15,238 bases of DNA from Lachnospiraceae bacterium UBA3711 (GTDB lineage: Bacteria > Bacillota > Clostridia > Lachnospirales > Lachnospiraceae). Shown here piece by piece: positions 6,976 through 13,862 of the stretch. The first letter of the stretch is position 1; the number at the start of each line of letters is the position of its first letter. The stretch lies in assembly GCA_002371345.1 (NCBI GenBank), contig DFHY01000108.1:65227-80464 (forward strand). Direction: 5' to 3'. Made by a program: the position numbers and the translations under genes. The notes under the pieces are model-generated. The model ran no database searches and was not told the DNA's origin. It saw only the letters and a list, made by a program, of their open reading frames with translations.

Positions 6976-7864
6976 GCGTATCACCTACTTTCATATTGAT
7001 AAAGGCAAGGATCGCAACCATGATAAAGATCACGAACGACATCGCCGACGAATAGCCGAAGTGGCCTACGCCCTGTCCGAACGCCATGTTGTATACATAG
7101 TGAGACATGGTTATCGTAGCGTTGGCCGGTCCGCCGTTCGTAAGGTTGACAGACTCGTCGAACAGCTGCAGCGTACCGTTGATGGACATGATGAATGTCA
7201 TAACGATGACCGGCTTGAGCAGCGGAACCGTAATCTTCCAGAAGGTGCTCCACGGAGAAGCGCCGTCGATCTTCGCGGCCTCGTAAACCTGATAATCGAT
7301 GTTCTGGAGTCCCGCCAGGTAGAAGACCATATTGTAGCCCGTCCATCTCCATATCAGGGCGATGATGATGATAGCCTTCGCGGTACCCGCTGTGCCGAGC
7401 CAGTTGATGTTCTCGTGAATTATATGCAGATTCATCAGCACCTGATTGATCAGGCCCTGCGTCGCGAACAGCGACTTGAAGATCAATGCGTATGAAACCA
7501 GCGAAGTCGCGCACGGAAGGAATACCATCGTGCGGAACAGCCCCTTGAACTTAAGATCCTTGTTGTTGAGAATCTGGGCCAGGAGGATCGCCAGGATCAG
7601 CATGACCGGAACTTCTATGATCAGATACAGGAATGTATTCTTCAGCGATGTGATGAATATCTTATCCTGCAGAATGCGGGCATAGTTGAAATTCCAGGGA
7701 TTCGCCCACGTGAGCAGCGATCCCTTGCCCGACTTGAATGAAGTGATAAAAGCCTGGATCATCGGCCAGAAGCTCATGACCAGGATCATAATAGTCGCAG
7801 GCGTCAGGAAGATCCACCCGGCTCTCCTCTCCTTTGCCCGCACACTTTTGCCCTTTTTATTCAC
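6968..7864 (-). CDS. Sugar ABC transporter permease, CUT1 family, MalF-like
   Basis: The 298-residue permease has a basic N-terminus (KKGKSVRAKERR), six predicted membrane helices and the EAA loop (EAAKIDG, from about residue 195), all typical of MalF/UgpA-type subunits. It forms the channel with the MalG-like protein encoded just downstream. The start is a GTG at 7864 preceded by GGGAG about 11 nt upstream. It is separated from the binding-protein gene by about 176 nt holding two hairpins, which would let the binding protein be made in excess over the membrane subunits. Confidence 0.94.
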   Translation of the reverse strand: MNKKGKSVRAKERRAGWIFLTPATIMILVMSFWPMIQAFITSFKSGKGSLLTWANPWNFNYARILQDKIFITSLKNTFLYLIIEVPVMLILAILLAQILNNKDLKFKGLFRTMVFLPCATSLVSYALIFKSLFATQGLINQVLMNLHIIHENINWLGTAGTAKAIIIIALIWRWTGYNMVFYLAGLQNIDYQVYEAAKIDGASPWSTFWKITVPLLKPVIVMTFIMSINGTLQLFDESVNLTNGGPANATITMSHYVYNMAFGQGVGHFGYSSAMSFVIFIMVAILAFINMKVGDTRD

Positions 7865-7885
7865 TGTCTCTTTCTCCCATCAGGT

Positions 7886-7995
7886 CCGGACGATACCCGT
7901 CAGGCAGCTTCGTCCGGCACATCAGCTTCTATTCAGGAAACAGAACCGGGAGGCTCCCCGTCAGCATCACTGCCGTGTACAGGATTGCCTCCCGG
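7886..7995 (-). promoter_or_regulatory. Two intercistronic hairpins after the binding-protein gene
   Basis: CCGGACGA (7886-7893) pairs with TCGTCCGG (7910-7917), and CCGGGAGGC (7946-7954) pairs with GCCTCCCGG (7987-7995). Both lie between the binding-protein stop and the MalF-like start. Stem-loops at this position in sugar ABC operons usually protect the upstream mRNA from decay or partly terminate transcription, raising binding protein over permease. No T-run follows either stem. Confidence 0.65.
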
Positions 7996-8040
7996 ATAAT
8001 CTCATTCAGTTATATGATCGGTCAAATCAGTCAGATTGGC

Positions 8041-9369
8041 TCAGCCGGCCATCTCGAAGGAAAGCTGATCCTGCGCATCCTGCAGTGCAGCCGCTACAGA
8101 CTCATCGGTCGGCTCGCCGGCAGCAACCAGGTTCTGGATCGCGGTACCCACATACTGACGGGCCTGATAGTGATAATCACTCTGCTCAATAACCGGAACA
8201 TTCGCGCCCATTTCAACGATGTCAGCATAGATAGGCTGTCCGTTGAAGAAGTCAACGCCTTCCTGATACACATCGGACTCACCGGCTGAGATCGAGCAGG
8301 TGATAACTCCGCCGTTCTTCAGAGCAGCGTCATAGGTCTCGGTGCTGCCTGCGCCGAAGGTCTTCGCGAGGAAGTCAGCAGCGAGCTCAGGCTTGGAGCA
8401 GTTTCCGGTGATGTACAGAGAGGAGCCGCCGTTGGAGGCATATCCCTCGCCGCCTTCGAGAGTCGGAAGAGAAGTGATCTCCCACTTTCCGGAGTTCTCT
8501 GTTGCCTGCTCCATGGTCGGGATGATCCAGTTTCCGTTCAGGACGCCGGCAACCATGTCGCCGATGATAGCCTGATCGGTGTAATCGGACCAGTCGTTTC
8601 CAAGATACAGAACGTTCTTCTGGATCATCTCAACGATGTCCTTGATGATGGCGATGTACTTCTCGTTGGTAGCGAAGGTCGGCTCGCCGTCGGTGAACTG
8701 GCTCTCGCCCTCAGCCTGAAGCATCATGTACGGAAGGTCATTTCCGGAGCCGTCCATGCAGAGGAGATACTTGCCGGTCTTCTCATAGACAGCTTCGCCG
8801 ATCTCGATGAACTGATCCCATGTGCATCCGACCATATCGTCTATGCTGTATCCGGCCTCTTCAAGAAGGTCGGTTCTGTAGGCCATGATAGCGGTTCCGT
8901 TGTCTACCGGAACACCAAAGTGAACATCATCGATGGTGCTGTAGGAAAGCTTCTCAGCGCCGAAGTCGTCCCAGTCGATATCAGCGTCCGCAAGGTCAAG
9001 CCATGCGTCCGGATAGCTTACATAGAACTGCTGGAAATAGTGATCCTGGAACAGAACAATGTCAGGAAGATTGCTGTAATCGCTGGACTGTCCGGCCAGT
9101 GTGACCGCGTTCTCGACATCGGAAGAACCGGACTGGGTGATGATGTCAAGCTTGAAGTCCGGATTGACGTTCTTCTGGTAGTCAGCCTCGGCCGCTTCCA
9201 GGGCCGGGATATTGAAGTTCGCGTCCCATGCGTATACGGACAGCGTGTTCTCGTCCTCAGATGATACATCCGCAGTCGGCGCGTCAGCGTCATCGGCAAA
9301 CACGTTCATCGGAATCATGGAAACCGACAGAACTCCGGCTGTCAGAAGTGCGATAAGTCTTCTCTTCAT
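8041..9369 (-). CDS. Extracellular sugar-binding protein of a CUT1 ABC transporter
   Basis: This 442-residue protein captures the sugar outside the cell and delivers it to the two permeases. It has a clear signal peptide (MKRR, a hydrophobic core, then NVFA-DD with probable cleavage near residue 25) and an acidic linker. A family 1 solute-binding fold follows, with features such as LPDIVLFQDHYFQQF, GVPVDNGTAIMAYRTDLLEEAG, TWDQFIEIGEAV and GNWIIPTMEQA. The ATG at 9369 has GGAGG 8 nt upstream. The signal peptide contains no cysteine, so there is no lipobox; Gram-positive binding proteins are normally lipid-anchored, so how this one stays at the membrane is unclear. First gene of the uptake operon. 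Confidence 0.94.
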   Translation of the reverse strand: MKRRLIALLTAGVLSVSMIPMNVFADDADAPTADVSSEDENTLSVYAWDANFNIPALEAAEADYQKNVNPDFKLDIITQSGSSDVENAVTLAGQSSDYSNLPDIVLFQDHYFQQFYVSYPDAWLDLADADIDWDDFGAEKLSYSTIDDVHFGVPVDNGTAIMAYRTDLLEEAGYSIDDMVGCTWDQFIEIGEAVYEKTGKYLLCMDGSGNDLPYMMLQAEGESQFTDGEPTFATNEKYIAIIKDIVEMIQKNVLYLGNDWSDYTDQAIIGDMVAGVLNGNWIIPTMEQATENSGKWEITSLPTLEGGEGYASNGGSSLYITGNCSKPELAADFLAKTFGAGSTETYDAALKNGGVITCSISAGESDVYQEGVDFFNGQPIYADIVEMGANVPVIEQSDYHYQARQYVGTAIQNLVAAGEPTDESVAAALQDAQDQLSFEMAG

Positions 9370-9428
9370 TGTTCATACCTCCATTGCTGTTATAATCCTG
9401 CTTTTTATCAGTTGCCGCCGGCTCATAT

Positions 9429-9480
9429 CTGTGATGCACGGATCTCTTCGTTGCTTCGCAGCTTTCTCGCCGCTCAGCTA
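9429..9480 (-). repeat. Leader element, copy A
   Basis: This stretch, in the 5' leader of the binding-protein gene, matches 11742-11792 in the leader of the barnase gene at about 37 of 47 core positions. On the minus strand it can fold GCGGC/GCTGC around GAGAAA. It also contains a small hairpin capped by GAGA, a GNRA-type tetraloop. A candidate promoter (TGAACA, 9519-9524; TGTAAT, 9495-9500; 18-bp spacer) would place the transcript 5' end only a few nucleotides before it. Confidence 0.65.
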
Positions 9481-9494
9481 CAGAGCTTTTGACC

Positions 9495-9524
9495 ATTACA
9501 TCACATCAGTGACTGAGTTGTTCA
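9495..9524 (-). promoter_or_regulatory. Candidate promoter of the sugar-uptake operon
   Basis: On the minus strand TGAACA (9519-9524) and TGTAAT (9495-9500) are 18 bp apart. The match to consensus is moderate, as expected for a promoter needing an activator such as the adjacent AraC protein. A second candidate -10, TATGAT, lies upstream at 9547-9552 but lacks a -35 box. Confidence 0.4.
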
Positions 9525-9560
9525 CCTTACCGGACTTTCACTACGTATCATATACATATT

Positions 9561-9644
9561 CGAACAAGGTTTGTGTTCGGAATGATGCAATAAAAGCGCA
9601 TTTTCGACCATCATTCGTCATCTTGACGAACGATTCAGCGCATT
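9561..9644. promoter_or_regulatory. Candidate operators upstream of the uptake operon
   Basis: Three signals lie here: an inverted repeat CGAACA-(7)-TGTTCG at 9561-9579; a perfect 17-bp palindrome TTCGTCA-TCT-TGACGAA at 9614-9630; and a direct repeat AGCGCATT at 9595-9602 and 9637-9644, exactly 42 bp apart (about four helical turns). AraC-family proteins usually bind direct repeats on one DNA face, so the AGCGCATT pair could be sites for the neighbouring regulator. Assignment of any site to a protein is inference. Confidence 0.5.
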
Positions 9645-9657
9645 GGACGTTATATAT

Positions 9658-9692
9658 AAAAACCGGGGGCAAAAAAGCACTTTTACCCCCGG
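9658..9692 (-). terminator. Intrinsic terminator of the araC-type gene
   Basis: CCGGGGG (9663-9669) pairs with CCCCCGG (9686-9692), and the stem can extend inward through AAAA/TTTT. On the minus strand the stem is followed by TTTTTAT. The stop codon of the regulator is 20 nt upstream. This is a textbook rho-independent terminator, and it separates the regulator from the uptake operon. Confidence 0.88.
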
Positions 9693-9711
9693 CTCATATC
9701 TACCGGCTGAT

Positions 9712-10644
9712 CTACCAGCCCTTTCTTACGGAGATATTCATCTCAAGAAGACGGCTCTCGTAGTTTCTGGGATCCTTCTTCCACTGGTAAGGCGTAGCAC
9801 CTATTACCCGCTTGAAATTTCTGTCGAAGGTAGATACCGTCGAGAACCCGCAGTTGAGCGCCACCGTGGACATCGAATCGCTGGTGGATCTCAGGATATC
9901 GCACGAGCGCAGGACCCGGACCAAATTCACATATTCTATAGGCGTCATATCTATATACTCTGAGAACAGTCTTCGGAAATGCGTCTCCGAGATATGGCAC
10001 TCTCTCGCGAGATCTTCGATCCGTATAGGTTCCGCGTAATGCGCATCCACATATTTCAGCGCGCTCTGAATCTGACCGACGCCTGTGCGCACCGGCACAT
10101 CAGGCTCATCATCGTCCTTGGCTATCCTCGCGATATCAAAAAGCAGCGCCAGCAGGAGCCCTCTGATCTTCTCGATGTAGAAGGGTCCCTTTGTCCTCAT
10201 CTCGTCAAGAATCAGCCCCGCGGTTGAAGCAAGGAATCCATACTGTTCACAGGTTCCGAAGATCGCGTTCCTGCCAATAAAGTCATAAAGCCTCCGCCTG
10301 ATGATCTCATTATCCCCATAACGCTCTCTCAGGAGATTCTCGGGGTGCAGGAACAGATACTCCCATGAGGCCTTAGTTCCGGGATCCGAATTCGTCGTGT
10401 GCGGGAAGTTGCGCGGAATCACGGAGATCATACCCGGCCCGAACCGCTCTATCCTCTTGTCGAGCACAAGATCCCCTGTTCCGGAATGGCATATCCCGAT
10501 CTCAAGCAGGTTGTGAAAATGCAGGAAATCTATGCCGTCCCCGTATTCGCGGATCCATTCATCGCCCATGAGCGCGATAACACCCTCCTTCTGAGGGATG
10601 TCATAATACCTGAGTTCTACCTTGTCTTTCTTCTTCGGAGCCAT
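9712..10644 (-). CDS. AraC-family transcriptional regulator
   Basis: This 310-residue DNA-binding protein probably controls the adjacent sugar-uptake and hydrolase operons. The N-terminal ~110 residues look like the cupin-type sugar-sensing domain (LHFHNLLEIGICHSGTG, then FGPGMISVIPRNFPH). The last ~110 residues are the double helix-turn-helix AraC domain: IRIEDLARECHISETHFRRL as the first HTH, and MSTVALNCGFSTVSTFDRNFKR followed by GATPYQWKK as the second HTH and signature. The ATG at 10644 has GGTGG close upstream. It has its own terminator and a candidate promoter at 10724-10751. Its place directly upstream of the binding-protein gene is typical of a local activator. The inducer cannot be deduced. 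Confidence 0.95.
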   Translation of the reverse strand: MAPKKKDKVELRYYDIPQKEGVIALMGDEWIREYGDGIDFLHFHNLLEIGICHSGTGDLVLDKRIERFGPGMISVIPRNFPHTTNSDPGTKASWEYLFLHPENLLRERYGDNEIIRRRLYDFIGRNAIFGTCEQYGFLASTAGLILDEMRTKGPFYIEKIRGLLLALLFDIARIAKDDDEPDVPVRTGVGQIQSALKYVDAHYAEPIRIEDLARECHISETHFRRLFSEYIDMTPIEYVNLVRVLRSCDILRSTSDSMSTVALNCGFSTVSTFDRNFKRVIGATPYQWKKDPRNYESRLLEMNISVRKGW

Positions 10645-10683
10645 AATCCACCCTGTTTCCGTCCATTCTCCATCCTGCGCTGG

Positions 10684-10715
10684 GCCGGGCGGGAAATATA
10701 ACTCCGCAGCCCGGC
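10684..10715 (-). promoter_or_regulatory. GC-rich hairpin between barstar and the regulator
   Basis: GCCGGGC (10684-10690) pairs with GCCCGGC (10709-10715) around an 18-nt loop. It lies after the barstar stop and before the regulator start, downstream of the candidate regulator promoter. There is no T-run. It could be a weak terminator of the ribonuclease operon or a leader structure of the regulator mRNA. Confidence 0.45.
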
Positions 10716-10723
10716 TGTGGGTA

Positions 10724-10751
10724 ACAATATCTGCTCAGCGGCGTGTGACAA
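10724..10751 (-). promoter_or_regulatory. Candidate promoter of the AraC-type regulator
   Basis: On the minus strand TTGTCA (10746-10751) and TATTGT (10724-10729) are 16 bp apart. Each box has four or five of six consensus bases. The site is about 80 nt upstream of the regulator start, in the only gap available for its promoter. Confidence 0.4.
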
Positions 10752-10778
10752 TCACCGGCTGGCTGCGGCATCCGGCTT

Positions 10779-11066
10779 CTACGCCATCAGATACAGGTGC
10801 AGATGCGGATTCTCCTGGGCCGCGTCGGAGATCACCCTCAGTGCCTTTGCCGCATAGGACTTCGGATCCAGGCTGCCGGCATATAAAGCTTCCGCTTCAA
10901 ACACCGTATCCTCCACAACCTCGCTGAGGAAGTCGGAAAGTGCGTCAAGATTCCCCGAAAATGACTGCGGAAGGTCTAACTCCTTCTTCATTATTTCGGC
11001 CAGAGCTTCCCTCTCTGACAGAGCCTCAGCGTCAAGTCTTATCTGCTTAAGACACTCCTTACTCAT
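10779..11066 (-). CDS. Barstar-like ribonuclease inhibitor (immunity protein)
   Basis: This 95-residue cytoplasmic protein should bind and block the ribonuclease encoded just upstream, protecting the producing cell. The barstar signature is LPQSFSGNLDALSDFL (residues 32-47), equivalent to barstar LPEYYGENLDALWDCL. Asp41 and Asp45 correspond to barstar Asp35 and Asp39, which plug the active site. The usual Tyr29 and Trp38 are both Ser here. The ATG at 11066 sits within the final codons of the ribonuclease gene, an 8-nt overlap that couples synthesis of the two. A G-rich ribosome binding site precedes it. Upstream in-frame codons (to 11186) lie inside the ribonuclease gene and are not used. Stop at 10779. 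Confidence 0.88.
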   Translation of the reverse strand: MSKECLKQIRLDAEALSEREALAEIMKKELDLPQSFSGNLDALSDFLSEVVEDTVFEAEALYAGSLDPKSYAAKALRVISDAAQENPHLHLYLMA

Positions 11067-11658
11067 AATTGTCATCCCCCCAGAGTAGCTCAAAGGTCTC
11101 ATAGTGATCATCCGTATAATAGATATTCCAGTCGCCGTTGTCGTCGTCGCCTGAGTAAATGATCCTCTTCGGACCGCGTCTCTCACTTGTCAAAGTATCA
11201 ATATCACACTCATGATACATCCGTCCGTCTTTCTCAGGAAGTATTTCCTGATAATTGCCGAACACATCGCCGCCGATGCATCTGCCCGGTATGGTCTGAT
11301 GCAGCGGACCGCGTTCCCAGCCTTCCTTCCTTGCCTGCTTCTTTGTCATATAGTTGGAAGGCAGGCGGTGAAACTGTACCAGATAGGCGCAGACCTCATC
11401 CTTAGTATCATAAGACGCGTCCTCATCAATCTCGAGGTTCTTATAATAGTCGCTGTTATCCTTCGCATTCTTGGAATCATCCGACCCCTTCTTTTTTCCT
11501 GATTTGTCTTCCGTATCTGATGCCTTCGAACTGTCTGACGACTCCTCGGATGTGTTCCATCCAAGTAGTTCCCCTATCGTTGTTGCCCCGGCATGTATTC
11601 CGCCGGCAGCAAGAACCAGCGCCAGCACCAGAACAGCCAGTTGTAGTCTTCGTTTCAT
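11059..11658 (-). CDS. Secreted barnase-family ribonuclease
   Basis: This 199-residue extracellular guanyl-type ribonuclease resembles barnase. It has a signal peptide (MKRR, a Leu/Ala/Val core, probable cleavage near IHAGA), a Ser/Asp/Lys linker (about 36-70) and a barnase domain (about 85-195) with LPSNYMTKKQA, PGRCIGGD, RRGPKRIIYS and TDDHYETF. By eye the catalytic set is complete: Glu150 (barnase Glu73), Arg161 (Arg83), Arg165 (Arg87), His185 (His102), and Lys106 (Lys27). The guanine loop differs: FGNYQE replaces FSNREG, so Arg59 becomes Tyr136 and Glu60 becomes Gln137. Three cysteines (90, 127, 151) are unusual. AGGAGG lies 11 nt before the ATG at 11658, so a TTG at 11664 is an alternative start. 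No lipobox and no type VII or polymorphic-toxin leader is seen. Overlaps the barstar gene by 8 nt. Confidence 0.92.
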   Translation of the reverse strand: MKRRLQLAVLVLALVLAAGGIHAGATTIGELLGWNTSEESSDSSKASDTEDKSGKKKGSDDSKNAKDNSDYYKNLEIDEDASYDTKDEVCAYLVQFHRLPSNYMTKKQARKEGWERGPLHQTIPGRCIGGDVFGNYQEILPEKDGRMYHECDIDTLTSERRGPKRIIYSGDDDNGDWNIYYTDDHYETFELLWGDDNYE

Positions 11659-11715
11659 CAGCAAGTTTTCCTCCTCGTCCATTGATAAAGCTCTGCCTGC
11701 AATCTTATGATGCCT

Positions 11716-11738
11716 GGGTCAAAAGGTACTTTTGTCCC
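11716..11738. repeat. Palindrome in the barnase leader
   Basis: GGGTCAAAAG (11716-11725) and CTTTTGTCCC (11729-11738) are complementary at nine of ten positions around GTA. It lies between the leader element and the ribosome binding site, so it would form a hairpin in the mRNA. It contains the CAAAAG/CTTTTG core also found in other intergenic regions of this window. Confidence 0.6.
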
Positions 11739-11741
11739 GGA

Positions 11742-11792
11742 CTATGATGTACGGATCGCTCCGTTGCTGCGCAACTTTCGCGCTCCCGGCTA
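11742..11792 (-). repeat. Leader element, copy B
   Basis: This is the second copy of the element seen at 9429-9480, here in the barnase leader. On the minus strand it can fold GCGC/GCGC around GAAAGTT or alternatively GTTGC/GCAAC around GCA, and CGGA/TCCG capped by GCGA, a GNRA tetraloop. It starts at or next to the predicted transcription start of the promoter at 11798-11826. Confidence 0.65.
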
Positions 11793-11797
11793 ATAAC

Positions 11798-11826
11798 AGA
11801 ATACATCATTTGGTTGATTATGTAAA
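11798..11826 (-). promoter_or_regulatory. Promoter of the barnase-barstar operon
   Basis: On the minus strand TTTACA (11821-11826) and TATTCT (11798-11803) are separated by exactly 17 bp. The surrounding DNA is AT-rich. A small palindrome GTCA-TTTT-TGAC (11834-11845) sits just upstream of the -35 box and could be an operator. Confidence 0.6.
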
Positions 11827-11853
11827 TAATGTGGTCATTTTTGACATGATTAA

Positions 11854-11878
11854 CCCGGCAGAATGATCTCCTGCCGGG
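11854..11878 (-). terminator. Probable terminator of the lactate permease operon
   Basis: CCCGGCAG (11854-11861) pairs with CTGCCGGG (11871-11878) around a 9-nt loop. On the minus strand the stem is followed by TTAATCAT, a weak T-run. It lies about 113 nt after the permease stop and just before the barnase promoter. Confidence 0.55.
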
Positions 11879-11904
11879 CTAAAGCATGATTCATATGTAC
11901 CTTC

Positions 11905-11965
11905 AGCCTGATGCTGAGAATCCGGGTAAACAGCCTTGGCAATGACGATGCCCGGCAATCAGGCT
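11905..11965 (-). promoter_or_regulatory. Structured 3' region after the lactate permease
   Basis: AGCCTGAT (11905-11912) pairs with ATCAGGCT (11958-11965), and inside it CCGGG (11922-11926) pairs with CCCGG (11951-11955). The nested stems begin about 27 nt after the permease stop. They may protect the mRNA end or work with the hairpin at 11854-11878. Confidence 0.5.
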
Positions 11966-11991
11966 TGTTATTCAATACTCCGCAGCCGGAT

Positions 11992-13662
11992 TCATGTCCC
12001 GAGAAGCTCCGGCATGGGATTCACGCCCATGTTCAGGAATATGCCGACAAGCACCGCAACCGTCAGCGCGTATATCAGGCAGGGGATAATATTTGTCCTG
12101 ATCAGCCTGCCCTCATTGCCGTTTGTTCCGGTCGTGGCGCAGACAGCGACTATATTGTGGACACAGATCATGTTCCCGATCGCGCCGCCCATGGCCTGAA
12201 GCGCAACTATCAGAACCTGAGATATCCCAAGTATTGAAGCAGTCTCAAACTGAATCGAGGAAAACAGCGTGTTCGAGACAGTATTGGAGCCTGACATAAA
12301 TGCGCCGAGCACGCCGATAAGAGGCGCAGCCAGGAAATATGCCCCGGAGAAGATCGCCGCCATCGCGCCGGACAGCGTATACAGCATGGAGTCATTTGCG
12401 CCGGTGCCCGTGTAGCGGTACAGATTCACCATAGCTACGCCGAACAGAAGAGCTATGGCAGCTCCCGATATCTGCTTCAGGGTTTTCTTCAGCGCGGCTG
12501 CGGCGTCACGCCCGTGCATTCCGTGGAAGAACACCGTCAGCATAGCGATCGGGAAAAACGGGAGGATACCGGGATTGTACAGAACCTTGAAGTCCCAGTT
12601 GACTCCCTCGATTCCCAGAATATTGTGAACGTGCAGGATCAGCGGATCGGAATTCAGCACCGCCTTGATGCCGAATGCGTCAACCCGGGTCAGTACAAGG
12701 AGAATACCGATTATCACATACGGCATCCATGCCTTTACAGGACTCAGGCCGGTATCCTTCACACTGCTCTGTACGCTGCCGCTGCCCCAGTTATCCTCTC
12801 CCCATTCCTCATAGCCCTCGAATGTCCATACCCGCTTCGGTACAAACAGGCCTTTCTTAACCGCGAAAATCAGGATCGGCAGAGCACCGATAAATGCGAT
12901 CATGCTGGTAAGGTCAGGGCCGGCAAATATTCCCATAACAAGATATATAGCCGAGACAACTGCCCCTGTGAACAGGCAGAAAGGAAGCGCCTCGAGGGCG
13001 TCCTTGAAGCTGTGTCTCTTCCCGAACACTTTGCACAGGACCATGACTCCGATAAACACAATCAGGGTTCCGCCGATGCAGTGCGGTATGACAACCCATT
13101 TCGTCAGGACACGGGTGAACTGGTCCGGATCGCCGCCTCTCGCGATGACGGCGTCTCTTACCGTCGCCGAAGCAGTCAGAAGCGGAACACCCACCGGCCC
13201 CGGCTCAACCGGCCATGAATTATAGATCAGGCAGACGGTTGCCGCGGCGAGCGGAGGGAAACCAAGCCCGATAAGGATCGGGGCCGCGAGAGCCGCCGGA
13301 GTTCCGAAGCCCGCGGTGCCCTCAATGAATCCGGCGAATACACATCCGACCAGGACGCACTGGAGCCTCGCGTCCCTGGTTATATGTGAAAATACCTGAT
13401 TGATCGACGCCATGGCCCCGGATTCACGCAGCACATTCATAAGAAGGATGGCTCCGAATATTATCATCAGGATCTCCGAAGCGCTCAGAAATCCCAGTAC
13501 GGTTTCAGAGGATATCTTTATAATATCCATCTTCCACACGCATCCGGCCAGGATCGCGGCAAACAGCCACGAGAGCGGCATGGCTCTCTTTGCCGGCCAG
13601 GAAAACACAGTCATCAGTATCACACACAGCAGGATCGGGCCTGCGGCAGCCAGAGTTAACAT
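11992..13662 (-). CDS. lctP: L-lactate permease, LctP family
   Basis: This 556-residue membrane protein of the LctP family (TC 2.A.14) moves lactate, and possibly glycolate, with protons across the cytoplasmic membrane. The signature FIEGTAGFGTPAALAAPIL is at residues 112-130, followed by GFPPLAA and NSWPVEPGPVGVP. About 12-14 hydrophobic helices span the whole length, and the size is normal for the family. The start at 13662 is 2 nt after the XRE gene stop, with GGGAGG about 10 nt upstream inside that gene. In a fermenting anaerobe it could export lactate or import it as a substrate. Unusually, no lactate dehydrogenase or EtfAB gene lies beside it in this window. Expression probably follows the upstream promoter at 14453. 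Confidence 0.95.
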   Translation of the reverse strand: MLTLAAAGPILLCVILMTVFSWPAKRAMPLSWLFAAILAGCVWKMDIIKISSETVLGFLSASEILMIIFGAILLMNVLRESGAMASINQVFSHITRDARLQCVLVGCVFAGFIEGTAGFGTPAALAAPILIGLGFPPLAAATVCLIYNSWPVEPGPVGVPLLTASATVRDAVIARGGDPDQFTRVLTKWVVIPHCIGGTLIVFIGVMVLCKVFGKRHSFKDALEALPFCLFTGAVVSAIYLVMGIFAGPDLTSMIAFIGALPILIFAVKKGLFVPKRVWTFEGYEEWGEDNWGSGSVQSSVKDTGLSPVKAWMPYVIIGILLVLTRVDAFGIKAVLNSDPLILHVHNILGIEGVNWDFKVLYNPGILPFFPIAMLTVFFHGMHGRDAAAALKKTLKQISGAAIALLFGVAMVNLYRYTGTGANDSMLYTLSGAMAAIFSGAYFLAAPLIGVLGAFMSGSNTVSNTLFSSIQFETASILGISQVLIVALQAMGGAIGNMICVHNIVAVCATTGTNGNEGRLIRTNIIPCLIYALTVAVLVGIFLNMGVNPMPELLGT

Positions 13663-13664
13663 AG

Positions 13665-13862
13665 TCAGACATCCTCCCAGAACAGGTCGTCAAGCGTCCG
13701 GTCAAGCCTTCTGCATATCTTCACGCACAGCTTGATAGTAGGATTGTAATCTCCCTTCTCTATCGCGCTGATCGTCTGGCGTGAAACACCGACATCCCGC
13801 GCCAGCTCCTCCTGGGAGAGGTCCTTGGCGGCGCGCGCGCTCTTCAGTTTGAGATTCTTCAT
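13665..13862 (-). CDS. XRE-family (Cro/CI-type) transcriptional regulator
   Basis: This 65-residue protein is essentially a single helix-turn-helix domain: MKNLKLKSARAAKDLSQEELA, then VGVSRQTISAIEKGDYNPTIKL, then KICRRLDRTLDDLFWED. This is the common short repressor type found beside small membrane proteins in Firmicutes. Its ATG overlaps the stop of the upstream membrane-protein gene (TAATG), and its stop is 2 nt before the lactate permease. It probably represses its own operon. The -10/-35 region upstream has no obvious long palindrome. Confidence 0.93.
   Translation of the reverse strand: MKNLKLKSARAAKDLSQEELARDVGVSRQTISAIEKGDYNPTIKLCVKICRRLDRTLDDLFWEDV

Noticed and set aside
11067..11186. 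Forty-residue extension of the barstar-like protein
   Set aside because: It would lie wholly inside the ribonuclease coding region; barstar homology begins at the ATG at 11066.
12514..13218. Long plus-strand ORF of 234 codons opposite the lactate permease
   Set aside because: The opposite strand encodes a clear LctP protein. The plus-strand translation is His/Arg/Asp-rich with no recognisable domain, a typical antisense shadow.
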